Of a DNA stretch of 64,000 nucleotides, positions 15,986 through 23,438 are shown piece by piece. How positions within the stretch are numbered: position 1 is the stretch's first letter; the number at the start of each line of letters is the position of its first letter. The stretch is taken from positions 63,984-127,983 of the forward strand of contig NZ_VLPL01000001.1 of the NCBI RefSeq assembly GCF_007558725.1, given 5' to 3'. Under the pieces are notes generated by a model. That model was given only the letters and a program-made list of their open reading frames with translations. It did not search any database and had not been told where the DNA came from. Position numbers and translations under genes: made by a program. This DNA comes from Fluviicola chungangensis. GTDB lineage: Bacteria > Bacteroidota > Bacteroidia > Flavobacteriales_D > Crocinitomicaceae.

Positions 15986-16345
15986 ATGCGTCTCTTCGAG
16001 TCCAAACGTATATCCAAAATCTCCCGACTTTCAGAATCATTGGTCTTTCCCAAGATGAATGAAAAAGAATATCTCCGGAAGCACTTCTTCGCTCATCCAG
16101 AAACACAATTGAAATCTCTGTTGCAAAAGCTGGCAGGTGAAACTGGTTTGGATTGTGGATTTGATAATGTCGCGTCGTTCGAAATTCTTGTTGACGACAG
16201 TGGTCGGATCGATGAAAATATTGGCTTTTTAGTTGTGTTTCGTGATTCCTTTGGAGGCATCCCAAAAGAAGGTTTACTGAACCATAATGTAGGCTCAATT
16301 GAGTACAGCATATGGCTTAAAAAGCTAACTTTAAAGCTGAGATAA
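15986..16345 (+). CDS. Unknown 119-residue protein at the right end of the transposon
   Basis: A soluble protein without recognised family. The section from MNEKEYLRKHFFAHPETQLK onward reads as a compact alpha/beta domain (FEILVDDSGRI, IGFLVVFRDSFGGI, SIEYSIWLKKLTLKL). The start may be 15986 or the Met codon at 16055. The opposite strand has an overlapping frame that I judge less likely because it lacks sensible hydrophobic patterning. The stop is 3 bases before the right terminal repeat. Confidence 0.5.
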   Translation: MRLFESKRISKISRLSESLVFPKMNEKEYLRKHFFAHPETQLKSLLQKLAGETGLDCGFDNVASFEILVDDSGRIDENIGFLVVFRDSFGGIPKEGLLNHNVGSIEYSIWLKKLTLKLR

Positions 16346-16348
16346 GAG

Positions 16349-16397
16349 ATCAGACTTTCGGTCTGAAGATGAAACATGTTCATCGGGGATAATTATC
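16349..16397 (-). repeat. Right terminal inverted repeat (49 bp)
   Basis: An exact reverse complement of 10812-10860, 49 of 49 bases. The target duplication follows directly. Confidence 0.9.
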
Positions 16398-16405
16398 CAT
16401 AATTT
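16398..16405. repeat. Target site duplication, right copy
   Basis: CATAATTT, identical to 10804-10811. Joining 10811 to 16406 restores a plausible ribosome-binding and spacer region for the metalloprotease gene behind 16430-16978. Confidence 0.85.
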
Positions 16406-16429
16406 TTGATTTCTAGAACGAACAATCAG

Positions 16430-16978
16430 TTATAAAAATTTGAGTTTTTCGAATTCATCAAGCAAATACTCTTCTTCATCAATCTTATAGTAGATATAAA
16501 AAGCTAAATCTTTTATTGAGAATGAGTGGAAGTTAGTGTAGGTTTTGAAGGACAATCTTTTGCCTTTGTAAATTTTATTTGGATCCGTGTTGCTCATCAA
16601 TGAATATGGGTCTACTGTTGGGTAGATAAAAAAATGAGTTTCCTCACTTGGTCTATTGCGTAATCGCTGTATGCGTTCAACCTCAAATGTAGTTACAACC
16701 AAATGATTGTGAATTCTCGATTCTGGAAAGTCTGCTTGTACAGATGATAGAATTAGTTCATCTAATTTGTCATTTGGAAAAATGTATTGAGGTGGATAGT
16801 TGTGTCTGTATTCAAAATCCTTTTTATCCTCAGGAACAGTTGACAATTTGTAATTCTCCGATAAAGGTCTTTTATAAAGAAAGTATCCTATACCTTCCTT
16901 TGATCCATTTCTCGATATTGTTAACATTATTTGCTTAACAATATGCATCTCTTCATGTGGTAAAACTTTAAAATCCAT
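16430..16978 (-). CDS. Unknown protein, probable former operon partner of the metalloprotease
   Basis: A 182-residue soluble protein with no recognised family. It is rich in aromatic residues and polar loops (FEYRHNYPPQYIFPNDKL, RLSFKTYTNFHSFSIKDLAFYIYYK). No signal peptide. Its stop is 25 bases from the transposon target duplication. With the transposon removed, the metalloprotease ATG would follow the stop by about 24 bases on the same strand, so the two likely worked as a pair, for instance an HExxH protease with a regulator or substrate protein. It is divergent from 17211-17879. Confidence 0.6.
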   Translation of the reverse strand: MDFKVLPHEEMHIVKQIMLTISRNGSKEGIGYFLYKRPLSENYKLSTVPEDKKDFEYRHNYPPQYIFPNDKLDELILSSVQADFPESRIHNHLVVTTFEVERIQRLRNRPSEETHFFIYPTVDPYSLMSNTDPNKIYKGKRLSFKTYTNFHSFSIKDLAFYIYYKIDEEEYLLDEFEKLKFL

Positions 16979-17132
16979 AGTGGCTATTTTTTGTTATTCA
17001 AATATAACTACTATTTGATATTTATTTGATAATGAGATTCTTTCTAATTGTATTTTTATTAACTTAGCGCATGCTTCTTGCGGAAGCGCGTCACTCGTCG
17101 TAACAAAGTTGTATCAACACCGCATTTAACAT

Positions 17133-17160
17133 TTTCGATTATCGAAACGAATCTCTCGTT
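17133..17160. promoter_or_regulatory. Overlapping hairpins/operator-like palindromes
   Basis: TTTCGAT-T-ATCGAAA (17133-17147) is a perfect 7-bp-arm palindrome, directly followed by and sharing two bases with AACGA-5-TCGTT (17146-17160). They sit 50-80 bases before the ATG at 17211 in a divergent intergenic region, a fitting place for an operator. Which protein binds is unknown. Confidence 0.4.
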
Positions 17161-17210
17161 TTGAGAAATAGTTGACGGGTGATATTTTTCTTGCGGGAGT
17201 TTGTATAAAG

Positions 17211-17879
17211 ATGAATCGAAAAATCATTAGCCATACAGCTGATTATATCAAGCGTCAGGCAAAATCAATTAAGAAGAAAGAAGGAATTACTCATGTTGAA
17301 GCATTGGATAAATCCGCTGTTTTATGTGGGTATCACAATTGGTCACATTTCCTAAATAAAGACAAACAGAGTAGCCCATCTGCACCACCAGATTACAAGC
17401 AATCAAATACGATGAATCCGTATAGAAAATTGTTAGTTGCAGGAATCAACGAATTGTTGAATAATAGTCAAATCTCTTTGGATGGAAAAAATGAGAACTT
17501 TTCGCAATCTGGACACATTATCACAAACTTATTTGGACATACTAGTGCGATTATGTGGACTGATATTGGTTTTGAGGAACTACGAATATCAGTTTGGTGG
17601 AAATACGATCACTCATTACATCCGCAAGCCAATCTTACAGGTAGTTCTCGTGAAAAATTCACATTAGAGAAGCCTTTAGCAAAACGACAACATTATAAAA
17701 AATTTGTTGGTGTTGTTGCTAGTGGATGGTTAGAAAGAAAAGATGGGAAATACATCCAAGGTGAAAAGAATAGAGCCATTTTTGAGGTGTATACTAGAAA
17801 AGGTGAAAAAGAGGTGCTTGAAAGAATTCCCGATCCGATGCCTAATGGGTTCAAACCAGAAGGAAAATTTCGGTTTTAA
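17211..17879 (+). CDS. Unknown 222-residue protein with N-terminal GYxNW motif
   Basis: The start is set at the ATG at 17211 (MNRKIISHTADYIKRQAKS...). The first 55 residues are helical and end HVEALDKSAVLCGYHNWSHF, similar to the short helical module ending GF/YxxW that precedes many toxin-like or glyoxalase-related proteins on mobile DNA; this is a motif resemblance only. The remainder is a soluble alpha/beta domain (IMWTDIGFEELRISVWWKY, GVVASGWLERKDGKYI, AIFEVYTRKGEKEV). It ends at a shared perfect terminator with the converging operon of the AAA/subtilisin system. Confidence 0.6.
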   Translation: MNRKIISHTADYIKRQAKSIKKKEGITHVEALDKSAVLCGYHNWSHFLNKDKQSSPSAPPDYKQSNTMNPYRKLLVAGINELLNNSQISLDGKNENFSQSGHIITNLFGHTSAIMWTDIGFEELRISVWWKYDHSLHPQANLTGSSREKFTLEKPLAKRQHYKKFVGVVASGWLERKDGKYIQGEKNRAIFEVYTRKGEKEVLERIPDPMPNGFKPEGKFRF

Positions 17880-17894
17880 ATCTATGATAAAAGA

Positions 17895-17921
17895 CAAATG
17901 CCCACAATATGTGGGCATTTG
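17895..17921. terminator. Bidirectional terminator between 17879 and the AAA/subtilisin operon
   Basis: A perfect 11-bp stem, CAAATGCCCAC (17895-17905) with GTGGGCATTTG (17911-17921), around a 5-base loop. It lies 3 bases before the stop of the last operon gene on the minus strand. Confidence 0.75.
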
Positions 17922-17923
17922 AA

Positions 17924-18289
17924 TTAAACTCTATTTTGACTAATAAATTCTTCTAATCCGATATTTGAATAAGTAGATTGTAATGCAGGTTTAGCATAAG
18001 GAGCATATCTACCATATCTTGCGTATCTAGCATACTTGGCGTATTTAGCATATTCAGCATAGACTGCATAAGGACATTTTTCTCTAGTTGATCCAACCCT
18101 ATATCCTTCCAAGTTATAAATTACTCCATCGATCAACCAGCCAATATGATTTCCTCTCCAACCGAAGATTTGTTCTCTAATTAAATAGGCAACAGCGTGT
18201 CCACTCCATAGGTAAAATGAATCGTCGTTATCTGGAGAAAGATAGATTAAAGGATGTCCTTTTCCATCGTAAAAAGTTATTTCTTCCAT
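17924..18289 (-). CDS. 4-fold beta-flower protein with Tyr-Ala triplet tail
   Basis: A 121-residue protein. Residues 1-70 carry four short blades of the type ITFYDGKGHPLIYL, FYLWSGHAVAYL, IFGWRGNHIGWLIDG and VIYNLEGYRVG, the pattern of proteins annotated as 4-fold beta-flower. Residues 74-100 are a striking low-complexity run of Tyr-Ala-x triplets (YAKYAKYARYARYGRY), comparable to the Pro-Leu-x tails seen in relatives. The triplet period suggests a polyproline-like or extended helix with one Tyr face. It is the last gene of a five-gene operon, 22 bases after the CoiA-like gene. Function is unknown. Confidence 0.75.
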   Translation of the reverse strand: MEEITFYDGKGHPLIYLSPDNDDSFYLWSGHAVAYLIREQIFGWRGNHIGWLIDGVIYNLEGYRVGSTREKCPYAVYAEYAKYAKYARYARYGRYAPYAKPALQSTYSNIGLEEFISQNRV

Positions 18290-18311
18290 AGTTTATAGTG
18301 TATTAAGGTTG

Positions 18312-18992
18312 TTATTTTCGATTTTTATTCTTTCGTGGATTAGATTTACTTAGCCCCAAGAAAACTAATAATGCAAGAAAAAGAGCTATAATCCAGCCAT
18401 CATAATTTGACTTTTTCTTTAGTTCTATTGGAATTTCCACCGGTTCATTTGTTAAGTTGTCAATTATCTGTTCATCTTCCCAAAAGAAAACCTTTTTATT
18501 ATCAACCCGATCGAGTACCAGTTCTTCAATTTCTTTAAATGTAGATGCAGTGCAATCGCTCAAGTCGATTTCTAAGCTTCGGTGCTTACCAAGTTTAAAG
18601 AATTTCTCTTTTCCCTCATCTACAGCATTAGAAACGAACACTTCAAAGTAAATTGATTGATCGTTATAAACTGCCGAAACATCAGGTCGAATTTGTTCAA
18701 GCTTCTTTTCGGCTTTAGCCTCTGAATAAGAAATCCTTCCATATTTCGGAACCTCAATAGAAGTGTTACGAACTAAAATCTGTTTAGCCAATTCGTGCAA
18801 AGCAGTTTCTTGTGAACCTGTGCAGTTTACGTTAATATGATGTTTGAAGTGCCAATCTCGAACCTTACCTTGTCTTGCTTCAAGTGGTTCGTTACACTTA
18901 ATACAAATGCAACCACAATTCAATCCATTATGGGCTTGATCAATGTGAATGAATTTTTCACTCGAAGAATGATATGCAATTTTAACCGACAT
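18312..18992 (-). CDS. CoiA-like nuclease-related protein with C-terminal membrane anchor
   Basis: A 226-residue protein with the layout of the CoiA-like family: an N-terminal zinc-ribbon-like Cys cluster (CGCICIKC, ending Cys33) and WHFKHH (47-52), then ETALHELAK (Glu62, His66, Lys70), then a restriction-endonuclease-like core with IRPDVSAVY (Asp104) and IYFEVFVSN (Glu117). The canonical Lys after Glu is absent (EVF), as in other CoiA-type branches, so activity is uncertain. Residues 199-215 form a membrane helix followed by a very basic tail, which is unusual. It is 11 bases after the subtilisin-like gene in the same operon and could be its effector. Confidence 0.72.
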   Translation of the reverse strand: MSVKIAYHSSSEKFIHIDQAHNGLNCGCICIKCNEPLEARQGKVRDWHFKHHINVNCTGSQETALHELAKQILVRNTSIEVPKYGRISYSEAKAEKKLEQIRPDVSAVYNDQSIYFEVFVSNAVDEGKEKFFKLGKHRSLEIDLSDCTASTFKEIEELVLDRVDNKKVFFWEDEQIIDNLTNEPVEIPIELKKKSNYDGWIIALFLALLVFLGLSKSNPRKNKNRK

Positions 18993-19003
18993 CTACCGAT
19001 TAT

Positions 19004-21706
19004 TTATGAAGTTGTAATCTCAATAGGAACCTCAATGATATTTTTGACAGTAGTATAAAGCTCGATTTCTTCTGCCGGTGTTTCGAGTGACACGATCAAT
19101 GAATATCGAGTTTTATTTTCCACTTTGCCTTCCTGTTTTCGTTCTCTCCACCAACCTATAACTGGGTAAACCGCTATGAACTTACATGTAGCTATTTCAG
19201 CAGCTGTTCCCACCCAAAAATCGGAATGAATTGACCCAGTACTACGGTTCTTAACTCCAATAGTCCATCTACTACTTCCAGAGCTTCCACTGATTTCGTC
19301 ATCTTCTTCCCTTGCAGCTAGATTGATTCTCTTTCTAAAGGCGTTTTCATCAATGTCGTCAACATTATTAATATCAAAACGTAAACCATGAGATTGATAG
19401 CGATACTTATCTTTCCAGCCAATTTCTCCAGCTCCAGGCTCAATAAAATAGGATAAAGTTATCTTTAGTGTAACAGGTGTATCTGACATTGATAAGAGCA
19501 AGTCTTCAGGCCAAGGAAAATCAAAAAAATGAATTTCATTTGTTTCAGGACTTCCCTTACTATTAAATGAAAATGGTTGAATTACTTCCTGAGAAACAAA
19601 AGTTAAAGCACTTTCCTTACTGTATAAAGCTCGTTCTAAATTTGGTGTTCCATAACCAAAAACTCTCAACAGATTCCCGTAATCTGTTTTGTTGTTTTGC
19701 CTAACATTTAATTGTGCAAGCATGGAAGAATTCCAATTACTAGAATGTACAATTAATCCTCGAATTGTTTCCATCCAAGCATCAGGATACTCAAATGCGA
19801 TTTTGGCAGCGAAGCAGGATGCTTGTGCCGTTGCAGCACTTGTAGCATTAATCGTGTTGAGGGGTCGTATATTAATAGATTTGGAAGTAGATAATAAATC
19901 TAAATCTTTATGTGAAATCACAGTGTTTTCAGGACTTCTTAACAGATTACCTCCTTCGAATACTACATCAGGTTTACTAGGCCATTTCCTATTCCAATTA
20001 ATTGATGTCGTACTGTAAGGTGATAATTCACCTTTATTCGCAACTAGTTTGTAGTCATTATGATCAGTATCATTTATCTGAACCTTTTCCGTATATGCCC
20101 CAACAGTAAGCGCGTTCCAAGACTGAGCAGGGTTTTCAACTGTTGTCGTGAAATTGGAATTGGGATAGTTCTTCCAAATCTCTTCGCTACGAATGTTTCC
20201 ACCAGAAATGATAATCAATCTTTGATTATCCCCGTCACCAAATGCAGCCTTATCGACAGCGCCTGACCAAGATGATGGTCTGCCTTTGTCGGCATCATCC
20301 TCGGATGTTACAGCCATACAATAAATGAGTGTCGATCTTGGGTTTTGGATTTCAGCTAACGCAATTCCCCTAACAGTAATATCGCCCCAAAGTTCTTTAG
20401 GTGTTTTTTCTTGATTCCTTGGAGGTAAAATTTTGACTGAACAAAGTTTATGTGTAATAACGATATTATTCGATGATAGAAATGCTGATTCGAATTCTCC
20501 ATACCCTGCCAAGCCAGCCATTAAGGTTCCGTGTCCTGCTTTTTCTTCATGGTCATTTGTACCCCAGTTAGAATCAACAGTTAATGTATTTGTATCATCA
20601 AGCAAATTACTTAATAATTGGTGACCGTTATTTACACCCGAATCTAAAACACAAACTTTTATGTTTGAATCAATTAATTCTACTCTTTGTAATAAGTTAT
20701 CAATCCATGCCTGTTGTTCCATGGAATTTTCGTTTACCCAAAATCCCGCGGGTTCTTGACCTGCCCGAAATTCTGCTAACAAATCACTTTGTAGCATCAA
20801 TTCAATTAGTTGATCTTGGTTAGCATTGATTAATAGTACTGCTCTTTCAGGGAAAACAATAGTGTTGTCTTTGTACTCAATCCCGATGTTCTCTAAAGTA
20901 GTTTTAAAAATGCTGATTTGTTCTTGCTCCAACTCATCCTTGGTATTGACATTTAGCCAGACTTCGCACCACTTGGAGGTTTCATCAGGTATATTTGAGA
21001 CTTTGTCGGTCCATAGACTCTCCAATAAAGCCTCACCAATATCTTCAATACTATTAACTAAATCAGCGTTAACAGGCGTCACTTTAACTCTTGCTTCAGG
21101 ATCAAGTTTAGAAGCTTCAGTGGTGAAGTACTTCTCCTGTCCAACAGGAACCAAAACAGTCACATGCGTGTGTTCAAGACCTAGTTTACTGCGGTCACTA
21201 ATTTTTTTTACTTGAATCTCGTTTCCAAATTCGCTGATCTGCTGCCTAAGAATATCGTGATCCTTCTTTTCAGTAAATGTGATAGAACTATTGTTCTTCG
21301 ATTTAAAGGAGTTGATCTTGTTCACAAAAAAACCTTCCTTCCCATTAGGAACATAAACGGTCGCTATCGTTTGCTTGGTATCCTCATTAATTTGGATTTC
21401 TCTAACATTCAGTAATCTAACTCCTTGCCTAAAGTCTTCTAAACTTTTTGATATTAGTTCTTCATTAGCTGAGCTACTAAATGTAAGGTACGTACCTTCT
21501 TTGACGGAAATTTGTTCGGCTTGTCTCTGCTGATCTAATTGCTTTTTACGTGCCCAAATTGCTGCAAGCTGGGAAATTAATTTTTGACTGTGCGAAATCC
21601 TTTCACGTGATGGTAAAGATTTCGAGGGTACAACCGATCCTTTAGCCTTGTATTTTTCGGTTTTTATGTTGTCAGAAAGAAAAATGTGTTTGTAGTGGTC
21701 AGCCAT
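19004..21706 (-). CDS. Subtilisin-like (S8) protease paired with an AAA+ ATPase
   Basis: A 900-residue protein. Residues 1-340 are a large N-terminal region with no signal peptide and several alpha/beta repeats (VYVPNGKEGFFVNKI and LVPVGQEKYFTTEAS look like two copies of one module). The S8 domain has Asp355 (VCVLDSG), His392 (AGHGT), Asn504 (SGGN) and Ser623 (ATSAATA in place of the usual GTSMAxP). A C-terminal beta-rich domain of about 200 residues follows. Lack of an export signal means cytoplasmic proteolysis. It begins 13 bases after the ATPase gene. This S8 type recurs beside AAA ATPases in bacteria, role unassigned as far as I know. Confidence 0.88.
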   Translation of the reverse strand: MADHYKHIFLSDNIKTEKYKAKGSVVPSKSLPSRERISHSQKLISQLAAIWARKKQLDQQRQAEQISVKEGTYLTFSSSANEELISKSLEDFRQGVRLLNVREIQINEDTKQTIATVYVPNGKEGFFVNKINSFKSKNNSSITFTEKKDHDILRQQISEFGNEIQVKKISDRSKLGLEHTHVTVLVPVGQEKYFTTEASKLDPEARVKVTPVNADLVNSIEDIGEALLESLWTDKVSNIPDETSKWCEVWLNVNTKDELEQEQISIFKTTLENIGIEYKDNTIVFPERAVLLINANQDQLIELMLQSDLLAEFRAGQEPAGFWVNENSMEQQAWIDNLLQRVELIDSNIKVCVLDSGVNNGHQLLSNLLDDTNTLTVDSNWGTNDHEEKAGHGTLMAGLAGYGEFESAFLSSNNIVITHKLCSVKILPPRNQEKTPKELWGDITVRGIALAEIQNPRSTLIYCMAVTSEDDADKGRPSSWSGAVDKAAFGDGDNQRLIIISGGNIRSEEIWKNYPNSNFTTTVENPAQSWNALTVGAYTEKVQINDTDHNDYKLVANKGELSPYSTTSINWNRKWPSKPDVVFEGGNLLRSPENTVISHKDLDLLSTSKSINIRPLNTINATSAATAQASCFAAKIAFEYPDAWMETIRGLIVHSSNWNSSMLAQLNVRQNNKTDYGNLLRVFGYGTPNLERALYSKESALTFVSQEVIQPFSFNSKGSPETNEIHFFDFPWPEDLLLSMSDTPVTLKITLSYFIEPGAGEIGWKDKYRYQSHGLRFDINNVDDIDENAFRKRINLAAREEDDEISGSSGSSRWTIGVKNRSTGSIHSDFWVGTAAEIATCKFIAVYPVIGWWRERKQEGKVENKTRYSLIVSLETPAEEIELYTTVKNIIEVPIEITTS

Positions 21707-21719
21707 AGTGGGTTATTTA

Positions 21720-22679
21720 CTATTTGTGGTAGGCATCATTTCTATCTTTTATTGCCTTTAAAATTAACTCATTGCTCATAGGTTTACTTTCATTCAATAC
21801 AGTTTCCTTAATGGCGTCTAAACAAGCAAGTGAAATTTCCGCGTGGCTAAGTCCATTAATATCATTCAGCAGATCTTTAAAGTCCACATTTTTACTATTA
21901 CTGAACCTTGCTAGGCGATTTTGGAGTAATTCTAACTTCTCATTTTCTGTCGGTAGATTATATAGAATTACATCATCAAACCGTCTGAATAAAGCCTGGT
22001 CTAATAGCGCTTTGTTATTAGTAATTGCTATTATTAAACTATCGGAATTGTCTCTCTCTATGAACTGCAGGAAAGAATTCAAAACTCTTCGCATTTCTCC
22101 TACATCGTTATCACGACTTCTTTCACCTCCAATTGCATCAAATTCGTCAAACAAGTAAACACCTTGTTTTTGTTCAATTAAATCAAAGACTTGACGCAAT
22201 TTGGCACTGGTTTCCCCCATAAACTTTGTTACCATTTTATCCATTAAAATGGTGTATAAAGGCAAGTCTAGTTCATTCGCTATAATCGAAGCCGTTAAGG
22301 TTTTTCCGGTTCCTGGAGGACCGGATAATAGGATTTTTCGTCTGTTTTGTAAATCATGCTTACGCAATTTGTCTCTTTGGACAAACTCCATGATGATACG
22401 CTTGATTTTATCTGAAATATCAGGCGAAGCAATAATATCAGAAAGATTTACAGCAGGTACATCTTCAATAATCAAGCCCTGAAGCTCAGGGTTAAAGGTT
22501 TTATTCTTCGGTTTTTGATCCTTCGATTTGTCAATTATTGACTTGATTTCATTTGCAACTATTGTGTGACCTAATTTTGCTTCATGCGCAGCTATTTGGA
22601 GAGCTAATGTCGTGAAACGTTCAGGCTCATTGTTGTAATGAGATTTAATTAATGATATTAGATATTCTGCCTTTGCCAT
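21720..22679 (-). CDS. AAA+ ATPase partner of the subtilisin-like protease
   Basis: A 319-residue protein. After about 110 residues of helical N-terminal region comes a classical AAA module: Walker A GPPGTGKT (120-127), pore-loop region around KFMGETSAK, Walker B VYLFDEFD (174-181), sensor-1 ITNN (219-222) and the arginine-finger pair RRFD (232-235). The order and sequence resemble FtsH/spastin-type unfoldases. All catalytic residues are intact. It begins 5 bases after the XRE gene and ends 13 bases before the protease gene. The likely role is to unfold or activate substrates for the protease, or to sense a trigger. Confidence 0.92.
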   Translation of the reverse strand: MAKAEYLISLIKSHYNNEPERFTTLALQIAAHEAKLGHTIVANEIKSIIDKSKDQKPKNKTFNPELQGLIIEDVPAVNLSDIIASPDISDKIKRIIMEFVQRDKLRKHDLQNRRKILLSGPPGTGKTLTASIIANELDLPLYTILMDKMVTKFMGETSAKLRQVFDLIEQKQGVYLFDEFDAIGGERSRDNDVGEMRRVLNSFLQFIERDNSDSLIIAITNNKALLDQALFRRFDDVILYNLPTENEKLELLQNRLARFSNSKNVDFKDLLNDINGLSHAEISLACLDAIKETVLNESKPMSNELILKAIKDRNDAYHK

Positions 22680-22684
22680 ATTAA

Positions 22685-22960
22685 TTATTTCTCATCTTCG
22701 TCCGGAGTAGGAACGATAAGACGTTGTGCATTCACTTTCAACGCAACCGCAATCATTCTCAATGTTTCAATAGACGGTTGAGACGAATTGGTACAATAAC
22801 TTGAAATTCGAGTTTTAGAAAGTCCTGTTAGTTCGCTCAATGTAGTTTGCGACACATTTTTTTCAGCAAGAACTATCTTGATTCTATTATGATGTATTTT
22901 CTCTCCCAATGTCTTAAATTTGGTATCTAATATACTCAAATGTAGGCTTAATAGCGACAC
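22685..22960 (-). CDS. XRE-family regulator, first gene of the AAA/subtilisin operon
   Basis: A 91-residue protein with a C-terminal HTH_3 domain: IKIVLAEKNVSQTTLSELTG, then LSKTRISSYCTNSSQPSIET and LRMIAVALKVNAQRLIVP. The first 25 residues (MSLLSLHLSILDTKFKTLGEK) form a helix that may add a dimer interface. A 24-bp palindrome 51 bases upstream (23011-23034) is a good candidate operator, so this is probably an autorepressor of the operon. The short tail ends DEDEK. Confidence 0.88.
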   Translation of the reverse strand: MSLLSLHLSILDTKFKTLGEKIHHNRIKIVLAEKNVSQTTLSELTGLSKTRISSYCTNSSQPSIETLRMIAVALKVNAQRLIVPTPDEDEK

Positions 22961-23010
22961 GTTGGGTCTTTGAATTACTTGAACTAAAACACCTAAAACA
23001 ATATTTATTC

Positions 23011-23034
23011 CAAAATAAATTAAACTTTATTTTG
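23011..23034. promoter_or_regulatory. Candidate operator of the AAA/subtilisin operon
   Basis: CAAAATAAA (23011-23019) and TTTATTTTG (23026-23034) are perfect 9-bp inverted arms around TTAAAC. A second inverted pair, ATTAAAC (23019-23025) and GTTTAAT (23049-23055), overlaps it. The site lies in the 133-base divergent region between the XRE gene and 23094-23411. Confidence 0.5.
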
Positions 23035-23063
23035 TTTAAGGTTAATTAGTTTAATCTATTTTG

Positions 23064-23071
23064 TATTTTTG
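23064..23071 (+). promoter_or_regulatory. -7 element of the 105-residue gene
   Basis: TATTTTTG matches TAnnTTTG, 22 bases before the ATG at 23094. The palindromes upstream would overlap its -33 region, so divergent control is plausible. Confidence 0.45.
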
Positions 23072-23093
23072 ACTCATGTAAAATATTTGAGTC

Positions 23094-23411
23094 ATGCAGA
23101 AAAAAACTCCAAAAAAGGTTATCATTCAGTTGATAAAAGACGATTTAAGACACCAACATTCCGTTTTAGGATTAAATATGTTAGGGTTCTCAAACGATAA
23201 TTCCATGTTGGATATTTGCCGTTCCGTTTTCTCGATTATGGAACTTAATATCAACGATAGGCGGTTGGACCATCTAACAAATGAGTATTGTGATTGTGCT
23301 TATCATGTTACTGAAATTCATTTTAATGATGCAGAGTCTTTCGAAAGGCTTGCAACAGAAATCTATAATTGGCTCACCTTGGAACGAAAGAAATACCTAA
23401 AGACCCTGTGA
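23094..23411 (+). CDS. Unknown 105-residue protein, divergent from the AAA/subtilisin operon
   Basis: A basic N-terminus (MQKKTPKKVIIQLIKDD) leads into a helical domain rich in Asp/Asn and His/Cys (DHLTNEYCDCAYHVTEIHFND), ending in a helix FERLATEIYNWLTLERKKY. No family recognised. The CDC and the two His residues could bind metal. Its promoter region shares the palindromes with the XRE gene, so it may be an additional, divergently expressed component of that system, or an independent island gene. Confidence 0.6.
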   Translation: MQKKTPKKVIIQLIKDDLRHQHSVLGLNMLGFSNDNSMLDICRSVFSIMELNINDRRLDHLTNEYCDCAYHVTEIHFNDAESFERLATEIYNWLTLERKKYLKTL

Positions 23412-23438
23412 AAATCCTGATATTACCATCCAATGACT

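Larger units (their letters stand above)
10812..16397. mobile_element. 5.6-kb passenger-carrying transposon with two IS1595-type transposases
   Basis: The 5,586-bp segment is bounded by perfect 49-bp inverted repeats (10812-10860 and 16349-16397) and a perfect 8-bp direct duplication (CATAATTT) outside them, which together prove transposition as one unit. Two divergent transposase genes with IS1595-type zinc ribbons and DDE motifs lie in the middle (13215-14141 minus, 14267-15136 plus). Passengers: 2TM zinc-ribbon protein, 31-residue membrane peptide, XRE regulator, WG-repeat protein, 56-residue Gly-rich peptide, three-helix membrane protein and a small unknown protein. IS1595 members with passenger genes are known, but this gene set is new to me. 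Confidence 0.88.

Noticed and set aside
15978-16298. Minus-strand frame opposite the 119-residue gene
   Set aside because: Poor hydrophobic patterning and it overlaps nearly all of the more credible plus-strand frame.
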